Part shown: piece after piece, positions 25,955 to 34,240 of the stretch
Numbering within the stretch: the stretch's first letter is position 1
How the letters are laid out: every line of letters begins with the position of its first letter
NCBI RefSeq assembly: GCF_019100565.1
Contig: NZ_JAHRID010000001.1
Coordinates: 620,001 to 684,000 of the forward strand
Reading direction: 5' to 3'
Length of the DNA: 64,000 nt
Origin: Arsukibacterium indicum
Lineage (GTDB): Bacteria; Pseudomonadota; Gammaproteobacteria; Enterobacterales; Alteromonadaceae
The notes under the pieces: generated by a model
What the model was told of the DNA's origin: nothing
Seen by the model: only the letters and a program-made list of their open reading frames with translations
Databases searched by the model: none
Translations under genes and position numbers: made by a program

Positions 25955-26725
25955 ATGCCAGAGCTGATGTCCGGGCAGCATACGCTTTTTATTGCCGATC
26001 TGCATTTGTCTGCAGATCGGCCTGATATCACCACCGCCTTTCTGCGCTTTTTACAAGAGCATGCATCAAAAGCTGAGGCGCTGTATATTCTCGGTGATTT
26101 GTTTGAAGTGTGGATTGGCGATGACAATCCGGAGCCATTGCTTACCACAGTGGCGGATGCGTTAGCCGAACTGAGCAAACTAACACCTGTTTTCTTTATT
26201 CATGGCAACCGTGACTTTATATTGCGCCAGGGCTATGCCAACCGCGCGGGCATGCAGTTATTACCCCAGCAGCAGGTGATCAACTTATATGGCACCCCTA
26301 CCCTGATTATGCATGGCGACAGTTTATGCACCATGGATATTGCCTATCAAAAATTTCGTAAATGGTGGAACCAGCCATGGTGGCAATGGTTACTGCTAAA
26401 AACCCCATTAAAATTTCGTCAGGGTATTGCAGCAAAAGCCCGTCGCAAAAGTGCCGCGAATAAAGCACGTTATGCAGAGCAGCAGCAACAACAAATAATG
26501 GATGTTACACCGGAAGAAGTGCCCAAAGTAATGGCAGAGCACGGTGTCACTAAACTTATCCATGGCCATACTCACCGCCCGGCAGTGCATCAGGTTGATG
26601 TAAATGGTCAGCCTGGTGAACGTTATGTATTAGGTGACTGGTATAGCCAGAGTAGTTACTTAACCGTATCGGCAGATGAGTGGCAACTGGTATTTACGCC
26701 GCTGACTGATCACCAACCGCAATAG
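25955..26725 (+). CDS. lpxH: UDP-2,3-diacylglucosamine hydrolase
   Basis: A 256-residue metallophosphoesterase that makes lipid X from UDP-2,3-diacylglucosamine in lipid A synthesis at the inner face of the inner membrane. Metal-binding motifs are in order: ADLHL, ILGDLFEVWIGDD, HGNRDFI, MHGDSLC and LIHGHTHRP. An in-frame TTG lies at 25952. The ATG at 25955 is listed, while the ATG at 25967 gives the usual N-terminus just before TLFIADLHL and may be the true one. The 3' end overlaps convergent miaE by 32 bp. Confidence 0.96.
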   Translation: MPELMSGQHTLFIADLHLSADRPDITTAFLRFLQEHASKAEALYILGDLFEVWIGDDNPEPLLTTVADALAELSKLTPVFFIHGNRDFILRQGYANRAGMQLLPQQQVINLYGTPTLIMHGDSLCTMDIAYQKFRKWWNQPWWQWLLLKTPLKFRQGIAAKARRKSAANKARYAEQQQQQIMDVTPEEVPKVMAEHGVTKLIHGHTHRPAVHQVDVNGQPGERYVLGDWYSQSSYLTVSADEWQLVFTPLTDHQPQ

Positions 26726-27485
26726 TGGGGCAGCCACTGTGAAATTTAAAGTCAGTGTCCGGGCTGCTAATCAATTCTGCTTCCACCTTGCCAAAAAAAG
26801 CGATCCGCTCACTAATATCAGTATCAGCAATCTGCCGGGCTAAACTCAGGTAATCCTGATAATGCCGTGCTTCAGAGCGCAGTAAAGAAGTATAAAATTC
26901 AGCAATTTCGACCGGAAGTAAAGGCGCCAATCTGGCAAAACGTTCGCAAGATCGTGCCTCAATATAGGCACCACAAATCAGTTTATCTACCATAGCCTGA
27001 GGCTCATAAGTACGGACATGGCGCAGTAAACCTTTGGCATAGCGACTGGATGTGGTTTTCTCATAAGCAATACCATTTGCGGCCATAACCTCAAGCACCT
27101 GATAAAAATGATGCAGCTCTTCTTTAATCAACAGCACCATTTTATCAATCAAATCCTGAGCATATCGGCTGCTTGCCTGTGGGATCATCGATTTCTTCAG
27201 GCTAAGGCCAGCCAGCGCACGCCAGTCGCCCTGCTGCCGATAGGTAAAATCTTCATAAGGCTTCAGCCATTGCAGCAATGCATCGGCACTGCTGTCATTT
27301 ACCGCATACCGGCGAATAAGATACATGGCACTTTGTGCTGCTTTTAATTCGCAAATCAGATGGTCCCGCAACAAACCAGGCAGATTCTCTGGCCGTGCAG
27401 CTTGCTCCAGCCAAGCGTCCGGCGTTGTGCAACCTAAAAAACGGTTTATTGGTTGTAGCAATTGTTGCCACTCACTGTTTTGCAT
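26694..27485 (-). CDS. miaE: tRNA 2-methylthio-N6-isopentenyladenosine-37 hydroxylase
   Basis: A 263-residue ferritin-like di-iron oxygenase that hydroxylates ms2i6A37 of tRNAs reading UNN codons. Iron-ligand motifs are visible: the E in CELKAAQSA, E-E-L-H-H in LLIKEELHHFYQVLE, the E in YIEARSCERF and EARHY near the end. The open frame continues to 27614, but the ATG at 27485 (MQNSEWQQLL) gives the family length, and the upstream extension is Cys/Val-rich and unlike MiaE. No good ribosome-binding site is visible at either start. Confidence 0.94.
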   Translation of the reverse strand: MQNSEWQQLLQPINRFLGCTTPDAWLEQAARPENLPGLLRDHLICELKAAQSAMYLIRRYAVNDSSADALLQWLKPYEDFTYRQQGDWRALAGLSLKKSMIPQASSRYAQDLIDKMVLLIKEELHHFYQVLEVMAANGIAYEKTTSSRYAKGLLRHVRTYEPQAMVDKLICGAYIEARSCERFARLAPLLPVEIAEFYTSLLRSEARHYQDYLSLARQIADTDISERIAFFGKVEAELISSPDTDFKFHSGCPTIAVGDQSAA

Positions 27486-27683
27486 AGTTTGAACCGGACC
27501 TGAAAAAGTTACCGTATTATACCTAACGCAGCAGCATCGACCAACTTTGATCTGGATGGGTACTTTGTTGAAAATTAGTGCAAGTTGCTTGACGAATGCG
27601 CAAGATTTGGTCATAACTGAGCTAAGGGTGGCAGTGTAACATCGTTACCCGATATAAGGGGCGTAGTAAAAAGGATAATAATT

Positions 27684-28283
27684 ATGATACTAAACCATTT
27701 ATGGGGCATTTATGCCCACCCGAAAGAAGAATGGCACACTATCGATGCCAGACATGAAAGTTTTCGCTACAGTATGGCTCACATCCTCATCGTGGCGCTA
27801 ATCCCGGCAATCTGTGCCTATTATTCTGCAGTGCACCTGGGCTGGAGTATAGGTGTGGGTGACCCTATTAAGCTAACCTCTCAAAGCGCATTGGTAATGT
27901 CTGTCGCCATGTACTGTGGCTTAATTATTGGTGTATTTGCATTGGCCTGGCTGTCACACTGGATGGCACATACGTTTGGTGCTGAACCCACTTACACGCA
28001 GACATTAGAATTGTGCTCTTATACGTCAACCCCATTGTTTATGGTGGGCTTTGCAGCACTTTATCCGGAGTTGTGGTTTGTGGTCAGTGTCGGCCTGGTT
28101 GGCCTGGCTTACTCGGTATACTTACTTTATGTAGGGGTACCCATTCTGATGCATATTCCTGAAGAGCGAGGCTTTATTTATGCCAGCTCTGTGGTTACCG
28201 GTGGTTTAACCTTGCTGGCCGTTCTAATGGCGACTACCGTCATTTTATGGATGTCAGGTTTTGGTCCGACCTACACTCATTGA
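27684..28283 (+). CDS. Yip1-domain inner-membrane protein
   Basis: A 199-residue protein with five hydrophobic segments (about 35-55, 68-90, 112-132, 133-152, 165-190), of the Yip1/YohC-like family found in many gammaproteobacteria. The N-terminal cytoplasmic stretch NHLWGIYAHPKEEWHTID is the family hallmark ('hPkeeW'). Function in bacteria is unknown. It has an AAGGA site before the ATG and is a single-gene unit ending in a strong terminator. Confidence 0.88.
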   Translation: MILNHLWGIYAHPKEEWHTIDARHESFRYSMAHILIVALIPAICAYYSAVHLGWSIGVGDPIKLTSQSALVMSVAMYCGLIIGVFALAWLSHWMAHTFGAEPTYTQTLELCSYTSTPLFMVGFAALYPELWFVVSVGLVGLAYSVYLLYVGVPILMHIPEERGFIYASSVVTGGLTLLAVLMATTVILWMSGFGPTYTH

Positions 28284-28297
28284 CGTTTTAGTTCTGT

Positions 28298-28337
28298 ATA
28301 AATAACACAGGCGCCTATAGGCGCCTGTGTTATTTAT
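28298..28337. terminator. Bidirectional terminator between the Yip1-type gene and purF
   Basis: Perfect 18-bp inverted repeat (core ACACAGGCGCC / GGCGCCTGTGT) with a TATA loop and A/T-rich ends, serving both converging genes. Confidence 0.9.
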
Positions 28338-28346
28338 AGCTGCTTA

Positions 28347-29858
28347 TTAACCTTCGTTGTAGGTTTCTAAATTGGTTGCCATCGACATTGCTGTGAGAGC
28401 CTTGGCATCATCACTGCGAGTCTGATCTAACCGGTTCAGATAATCCTGATCGATGTCATTTGTCACATAATGACCATCAAATACCGAAGTTTCAAACCGC
28501 TTAATATCCGGGTTTTCAGAACGAACGGCCGCTATTAAATCCGGCAATGACTGGAAAATCAGACCATCAGCGCCGATGGTGTCACAAATGCTCTCAACAT
28601 CATGGCCATGAGCAATTAACTCATTTGCCGACGGCATATCAATACCATAAACATTTGGGAAACGAATTTCCGGTGCCGCTGAGGCAAAGTAAACCTTTTT
28701 AGCGCCCGCTTCCCGTGCCATTTCAATAATCTGACCCGAGGTTGTACCGCGCACGATTGAGTCATCAACCAGCAATACATTTTTACCTTTAAACTCCTGC
28801 CAGATGGCATTAAGTTTACGTTTAACAGATTTTTTCCGTTGAACCTGGCCGGGCATAATAAACGTACGACCAATATAGCGATTTTTAACGAACCCCTGGC
28901 GAAAAGGCAGTTGCAGCTCATTGGCTATTTCCAGAGCGGCGTCGTTACTGGTTTCCGGGATCGGAATTACTACATCAATATCCAGATGCGCCCATTCCCG
29001 TTTAATCTTCTGACCAAGTACTTTACCCATCGCCACTCTTGAGGCATATACCGAAATATTATCGATAGTAGAGTCAGGGCGGGCAAAATAAACATACTCG
29101 AAAATACAAGGTGTATAATTGGGATTTTCGGCACATTGCTGACTAAAAAGCTCGCCCTGCTCAGTAATATATACCGCTTCACCCGGTGATACATCGCGCA
29201 ATACGGTAAAGCCATCTGCATCCAGGGCAACACTTTCAGACGCAACCATGTATTCAGTGCCCGCTGGCGTTTCCCGCTTCCCCATTACCAGTGGTCTGAT
29301 ACCATTCGGATCGCGAAACGCCACCAAACCATGGCCGATAATTAGTGCCACCGCCGCATAACCACCTCGAATTTTCCGGTGAGCACTGGCAACAGCATTG
29401 AAGATCTGTTCCGGTTCCAATTGCATGGTCGACTTTGACTGCAATTCATGCGCCAGAATATTCAGCAAAATTTCTGAATCAGAAGTCGTATTAATATGCC
29501 GGCGGGCCAGCCGGAACATGTCTTCTTTTAATTCATGTGAATTGGTTAAGTTACCGTTGTGAGCCAGTGCAATACCGAACGGGCTATTAACATAAAACGG
29601 TTGAGCTTCTGCGGTACTGGACGAACCGGCAGTGGGGTAGCGAACATGGCCAATACCGATGTTACCTGACAACCTCTGCATATGACGGGTTTCAAATACA
29701 TCTTTGACCAGGCCGTTGGCCTTGCGTAATCTTAGGGTATTGTTGTCAACTGTAACAATACCTGCGGCGTCCTGGCCCCGATGTTGTAACACTGTCAGAC
29801 CATCATACAGCGCCTGATTTACCGGATACTTACCTACGATTCCAACGATACCACACAT
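28347..29858 (-). CDS. purF: Amidophosphoribosyltransferase
   Basis: A 503-residue first committed enzyme of purine synthesis (PRPP + glutamine to phosphoribosylamine). The N-terminal Ntn glutaminase has its nucleophile Cys2 in MCGIVGIVG, with no propeptide. The C-terminal type I PRTase carries the PRPP loop [14 protein letters not shown]. No cysteine set for an Fe-S cluster is obvious, as in the E. coli type. It lies just after cvpA, the classical cvpA-purF pair, and ends the long folC-dedD-cvpA-purF unit. I see no PurR-like box in the short gap before it. Confidence 0.98.
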   Translation of the reverse strand: MCGIVGIVGKYPVNQALYDGLTVLQHRGQDAAGIVTVDNNTLRLRKANGLVKDVFETRHMQRLSGNIGIGHVRYPTAGSSSTAEAQPFYVNSPFGIALAHNGNLTNSHELKEDMFRLARRHINTTSDSEILLNILAHELQSKSTMQLEPEQIFNAVASAHRKIRGGYAAVALIIGHGLVAFRDPNGIRPLVMGKRETPAGTEYMVASESVALDADGFTVLRDVSPGEAVYITEQGELFSQQCAENPNYTPCIFEYVYFARPDSTIDNISVYASRVAMGKVLGQKIKREWAHLDIDVVIPIPETSNDAALEIANELQLPFRQGFVKNRYIGRTFIMPGQVQRKKSVKRKLNAIWQEFKGKNVLLVDDSIVRGTTSGQIIEMAREAGAKKVYFASAAPEIRFPNVYGIDMPSANELIAHGHDVESICDTIGADGLIFQSLPDLIAAVRSENPDIKRFETSVFDGHYVTNDIDQDYLNRLDQTRSDDAKALTAMSMATNLETYNEG

Positions 29859-29878
29859 TGATTATTTCCTCGCCAGCC

Positions 29879-30367
29879 CTAAGGCTTTTGCATAAAACTG
29901 GAATGGTTTTCCAGATATTCAAAAAACCATTCAATAATAAAACCAAATTCCGGGATCAACACCGATTGCTGCCACCAAAGCGCCTGTGCTGCCGGGGTAA
30001 ACGCATCCATAAAGAATAAAATGGCACTCACTACTAACACGCCTCGCAATGCACCAAATACCAGCCCTAATACCCGGTCGGTACCCGATAGCCCGGTACT
30101 TTGCACTAACTTAGCAATAACAAAATTAATCAGCGCCCCCAGGATCAAGGTGCAGATAAACAAAATAGCAATAGCAGACGCATTACGAATTGTCGGGTCG
30201 GTAATATTTGTAAAGAGTGATGCGAGTTGTGGATAATATTGACTGGCGACAAAAAAGGCCAGAAACCAAACCACCAGTGAGATAGCTTCTTTAACGAAAC
30301 CGCGGATCAGGCTGATAACAGCCGATAAGGCAATAATTGCCAGTATAACAAAATCAACCCAAATCAT
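29879..30367 (-). CDS. cvpA: Colicin V production protein family membrane protein
   Basis: A 162-residue inner-membrane protein with four hydrophobic segments (about 5-25, 30-48, 65-85, 100-122), including the family start [26 protein letters not shown]. CvpA is needed for colicin V export in E. coli and for envelope homeostasis, with mechanism unknown. It is 20 bp from purF and 58 bp after dedD, all in the same direction. Confidence 0.95.
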   Translation of the reverse strand: MIWVDFVILAIIALSAVISLIRGFVKEAISLVVWFLAFFVASQYYPQLASLFTNITDPTIRNASAIAILFICTLILGALINFVIAKLVQSTGLSGTDRVLGLVFGALRGVLVVSAILFFMDAFTPAAQALWWQQSVLIPEFGFIIEWFFEYLENHSSFMQKP

Positions 30368-30425
30368 TTGCTACCAAAGGATGCCTGATGACGGCGCGCA
30401 TTCTATCAAACCGGCTGCAGCTTGG

Positions 30426-31058
30426 CTAATTATTTTCGGTAACCTGATAGCGACTTACTACTAACCTCGCTATCCCTGTCAGTTCCTGTAATTGCTCAAC
30501 TTGTTGCTCAAGCAGGTTTTTACGAAGCTCAGGCCCCACCAGGACACTGGTTAACCTCTGGCCATTACTGTTGGTAATTTCGCGGGTAAAAGTTACGTAC
30601 CCTTCCTGACGCAGCTTGGCAACTAACGCATTGGCATTTTGCGGGTTACTAAAACTGCCAACCCTCACCACCCAGGCATTTTCAGCAACCGCAGCAGTGG
30701 GCTGGCTATCAACATTCGCTGCAGGCGTGCCTGGTGCAGCAGGTTCACTATTTACTGTAACCTGCGCATAAGTATCAGAGGGAAACTCATCCTCACTGCG
30801 CTGATTAACCGGCTGCTCATCGTCAAGTGCAACTTCATCCATTTGCTCTGTTGCAGCAGCACTGCTAGCACTATCAAATTCAGCCTGATTGAACGGCTTC
30901 TGTTGCTGAACGCCCTGAAACTCGGGACGATCCGGAATGACTTTGAAATCATCTTTCACCACTTGTTTTTCACCATCCAGTAGATCTGGCAAAAAAATGA
31001 TCCCGGCCAAAATCAAAATAGTGGCACCAAGTAACCTGTGCTTAAATCCCGCGGTCAT
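30426..31058 (-). CDS. dedD: SPOR-domain cell-division protein DedD
   Basis: A 210-residue single-pass inner-membrane protein: short cytoplasmic Lys/Arg tip, one transmembrane segment (about 8-25), a long Pro/Glu/Ala-rich periplasmic linker, and a C-terminal SPOR domain (about 128-205; WVVRVGSFSNPQNANALVAKL). SPOR domains bind denuded peptidoglycan glycans at the septum. The start overlaps the folC stop by 4 bp (ATGA) and has a GGAG site. Confidence 0.94.
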   Translation of the reverse strand: MTAGFKHRLLGATILILAGIIFLPDLLDGEKQVVKDDFKVIPDRPEFQGVQQQKPFNQAEFDSASSAAATEQMDEVALDDEQPVNQRSEDEFPSDTYAQVTVNSEPAAPGTPAANVDSQPTAAVAENAWVVRVGSFSNPQNANALVAKLRQEGYVTFTREITNSNGQRLTSVLVGPELRKNLLEQQVEQLQELTGIARLVVSRYQVTENN

Positions 31059-32344
31059 GTTGTCTCCTGATGGTAGCTTGCCAGCACTGCTGAAACAGTG
31101 ACAAATGAACCAAAAATAATCAGTAAATCATCATCCTGCAACATAGATAATAGCTCTCTGAATGCCGTTGTCACATCCTGATAAAGCCGGTAATCAGGCT
31201 GGGCCTGAGCTGCCGATAGCAATGCTGTTGTTAACTGTTCAGCTGAGGCTCCCCGGACACCCGGCAGGCTGCTAAGATGCCATTGATCAATTACAGAGGT
31301 CAAGGGCCCCATCGCCTGGGTCATGTCTTTGTCTTTGAGCATACCCACCAATGCCAACACTCTTTTATAGCCGGGTTTAAGCGCGGCCAGTTTAGATGCC
31401 AGATAGCGTGCTGACTGCGGATTATGAGCGACATCGACAACGATTGCCGGCTGGTGCTGCAAAAACTGCATCCGGCCAGCCAGTCTGAGCTCTGACAGTA
31501 CTTTTATCAGCAGCGGCTGTTCGGGTAATAATGATAAGTGGTGCAGCACTGCCAGGCTTGTAGCCACATTTTGCACCGGTAACCCCGGTATCGGTAAGTA
31601 TTGATATCCTGCGGCACCACATTGCCAGCTCCAGCTATCTGCCAACAGCTGATATGTAAAATCCTGATTAATAATCAGTGCCGGGCAGTTTAACTCCGAT
31701 GCTCTGTTAGTTACCGTCGCGGGCACTGCCAGCTCACCAATAACAACTGGTTTATCCTGGCGGAACACTCCGGCTTTCTCGCGGCCGATGGCCTCGCGGT
31801 CGCTTCCCAGCCAATCCTGGTGATCTAAATCAATCGTGGTAATCACACTGATATCTGGACTGACAATATTAGTTGCATCCAACCGGCCGCCAAGCCCAAC
31901 TTCAATCAGACAAAAATCGACGGGCCGACGTTTCAGAATTAACAATGCTGCTAATGTGGTAAATTCGAAATACGTCAGCGCGGTATCTTGCCGCAACGCT
32001 TCAATTTCCGCCATAGCGTCAACCCACAATGCATCGTCCACATCATAGTTGTTTAGCCGCAGCCGCTCATTAAAGCGTAACAAGTGCGGTGAACTATACA
32101 CACCGACACTAAACCCCTGCGCCAGTAATAATTGTTCCAGAATACGTGCAGTTGAGCCTTTGCCGTTAGTACCGGCGATTAAAACAACCTTACCGGGTAA
32201 GTTTGCTAAATCGGCGCGATCAGCAACTTGCTTTACCCGTTCCAGCCCCAGATCAATTTTATCAATGGGATGGCTTTGCTCAATATAACAAAGCCAATCG
32301 GCCAGAGTCTGGCACGATTGGCTTGACATTAACGTATCAGGCAT
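31055..32344 (-). CDS. folC: Bifunctional folylpolyglutamate synthase / dihydrofolate synthase
   Basis: A 429-residue Mur-ligase superfamily enzyme that joins glutamate to dihydropteroate and extends folate polyglutamates. The P-loop is IAGTNGKGSTAR, followed by VGVYSSPHLLRFNERL and the EVGLGGRLDATN motif. The C-terminal ligase domain contains VVDVAHNPQSAR. It starts after an AGGAAA site 18 bp from accD, in the conserved accD-folC-dedD-cvpA-purF order. Confidence 0.97.
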   Translation of the reverse strand: MPDTLMSSQSCQTLADWLCYIEQSHPIDKIDLGLERVKQVADRADLANLPGKVVLIAGTNGKGSTARILEQLLLAQGFSVGVYSSPHLLRFNERLRLNNYDVDDALWVDAMAEIEALRQDTALTYFEFTTLAALLILKRRPVDFCLIEVGLGGRLDATNIVSPDISVITTIDLDHQDWLGSDREAIGREKAGVFRQDKPVVIGELAVPATVTNRASELNCPALIINQDFTYQLLADSWSWQCGAAGYQYLPIPGLPVQNVATSLAVLHHLSLLPEQPLLIKVLSELRLAGRMQFLQHQPAIVVDVAHNPQSARYLASKLAALKPGYKRVLALVGMLKDKDMTQAMGPLTSVIDQWHLSSLPGVRGASAEQLTTALLSAAQAQPDYRLYQDVTTAFRELLSMLQDDDLLIIFGSFVTVSAVLASYHQETT

Positions 32345-32362
32345 ATTTTCCTATGCATATTC

Positions 32363-33235
32363 CTAAGCAGCGTCGTGCTCGGATACCGGCGCCGGCAGCT
32401 GCATAAATTTGGCAACAAGGCGGGCAATTGTATCGCGCATTTTCCGCCGGTCAACAATCATATCAATCGCACCATGCTCAAGCAAAAACTCGCTGCGCTG
32501 GAAGCCTTCAGGTAGTTTCTCACGAACGGTCTGTTCAATAACCCGGGGACCGGCGAAGCCGATTAGGGCTTTAGGCTCACCAATATTAATATCACCTAAC
32601 ATCGCTAAACTGGCAGATACCCCACCCATCGTAGGGTCGGTAAGCACAGAAATATAAGGCAAACCCTGCTCACTGAGTTTTGCCAGAGCGGCAGAGGTTT
32701 TCGCCATCTGCATTAATGAGAATAATGCTTCCTGCATCCGCGCACCACCACTGGCCGAAAAGCAGACAAAAGGCACTTTATGGGTCAGAGCGTATTCAAC
32801 ACCGGCAACAAACTTGGCACCTACCACCGATGCCATTGAGCCACCCATAAACTCAAATTCAAAAGATGCAGCAACCATTGGTATACCGTGCAAAGTGCCG
32901 TGCATCACAATCATGGCATCTTTTTCATTTGTTTGTTTCTGAGCTGCTGAAATCCGGTCTTTATAGCGCTTGCTGTCTTTAAATTTCAGTAAGTCCTGCG
33001 GTTCAAGCTCTGCCGCCAGTTCAGTGGTAGAATGGCTATCAAAAAAGTGATTCAGGCGAGTACGGGCATTGACCCGCATATGGTGGTCGCATTTAGGACA
33101 CACGCCTAAGTTGCGATCCAAATCAGCTTTATATAACACAGCGTCACACGAGCTGCATTTTGTCCAGACCCCCTCGGGAATATTACGGCGCGCCGAGGTG
33201 GAGGTTCTGGGCAGGATTTTTTCTAACCAACTCAT
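32363..33235 (-). CDS. accD: Acetyl-CoA carboxylase carboxyltransferase beta subunit
   Basis: A 290-residue subunit that, with AccA, transfers the carboxyl group from biotin to acetyl-CoA, making malonyl-CoA. The N-terminal four-cysteine zinc ribbon (KCSSC ... VCPKC) and the crotonase-fold core ([55 protein letters not shown]) are intact. It has an AGGAA site before the ATG. A 142-bp gap to truA may carry its own promoter. Confidence 0.98.
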   Translation of the reverse strand: MSWLEKILPRTSTSARRNIPEGVWTKCSSCDAVLYKADLDRNLGVCPKCDHHMRVNARTRLNHFFDSHSTTELAAELEPQDLLKFKDSKRYKDRISAAQKQTNEKDAMIVMHGTLHGIPMVAASFEFEFMGGSMASVVGAKFVAGVEYALTHKVPFVCFSASGGARMQEALFSLMQMAKTSAALAKLSEQGLPYISVLTDPTMGGVSASLAMLGDINIGEPKALIGFAGPRVIEQTVREKLPEGFQRSEFLLEHGAIDMIVDRRKMRDTIARLVAKFMQLPAPVSEHDAA

Positions 33236-33377
33236 AATGCATTCCTATCAACAGGTATCAGACGTTAGACCTAATAGTAGACAAAATACGTCAAAAAACG
33301 CCGAAATAAAACTAAACGGGCGCTATTAAAGCATAAACAGTGGCATACAGAATATAAAAAACTGGTCTTAGCAGCCG

Positions 33378-34157
33378 TTATAAGAATAATGGGCCTGGTG
33401 CAGGTTTAGGTATTGCGTAGTGCCCGGGATAATCCACATCAACCAGATACAAGCCACCTGGTTTAGCTGTTGCCGCTGCCAGATTGCGGTTGCGGCTATG
33501 CAGTAGCTCACTTAGCCAGTCCACTGGCTTACGGCCCATGCCAATTTCCAGTAAAGAACCGGTTATATTGCGCACCATATGGTGTAAAAAAGCATTGGCT
33601 TTTATATCCAGCACCAGATAGTCGCCAACTCTGCTCAACTGCAAATGATGCACATTTCGAAACGGGGTTTTTGACTGGCACTGAATCGCCCGGAAGGCAC
33701 TGAAGTCATGCTCACCGATTAACACAGGCGCCGCTTGCTGCATCAGGCTGATATCCAGCTGCTGATGGTAATGGCTAAGCCCGGAACGTAAAATGGCTGG
33801 ACGGTATTTTTGATTATAAATAATATAGCGGTAGCGTCGGGCCGTTGCACTGAACCTGGCATGAAAATCATCTGCTACAGGTTGAGCCCAGCGAACAGCG
33901 ATCTGATCAGGTAACTGACTATTGGTTCCCATGATCCAGGCTTTATTATCCCGCACCGCATCTGTATCAAAATGTACTACCTGACCAGTGGCATGCACCC
34001 CGGCGTCTGTCCGGCCAGCGCAAAAAACTTCAACCGGACTATTCGCCACTTTCGCCAGCGCAGTCTCTAACTCCTGTTGCACACTGTTTACTTCCCGCTG
34101 CCGTTGCCAGCCGAAAAATCCAGTGCCATCATATTCAATACCTAAAGCTATTCGCAT
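33378..34157 (-). CDS. truA: tRNA pseudouridine(38-40) synthase
   Basis: A 259-residue TruA that modifies uridines 38-40 in the anticodon arm of many tRNAs. The catalytic Asp is in [16 protein letters not shown], and the core [12 protein letters not shown] and [16 protein letters not shown]-like segments are present (here [16 protein letters not shown]). An AGAGGA site precedes the ATG. It follows fimV at 83 bp, the pdxB-asd-fimV-truA order of marine gammaproteobacteria. Confidence 0.98.
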   Translation of the reverse strand: MRIALGIEYDGTGFFGWQRQREVNSVQQELETALAKVANSPVEVFCAGRTDAGVHATGQVVHFDTDAVRDNKAWIMGTNSQLPDQIAVRWAQPVADDFHARFSATARRYRYIIYNQKYRPAILRSGLSHYHQQLDISLMQQAAPVLIGEHDFSAFRAIQCQSKTPFRNVHHLQLSRVGDYLVLDIKANAFLHHMVRNITGSLLEIGMGRKPVDWLSELLHSRNRNLAAATAKPGGLYLVDVDYPGHYAIPKPAPGPLFL

Positions 34158-34240
34158 GGGGTGTCCTCTGATAATCTGCCGCGATTATACCGCAGAGCAC
34201 CTCTGATAACAGCCTGATACGCTCCGGCTCAACTGCCAAA

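Noticed and set aside
26486-27614. N-terminal extension of miaE to residue 306
   Set aside because: The extra 43 residues are atypical and there is an internal ATG that restores the normal length.
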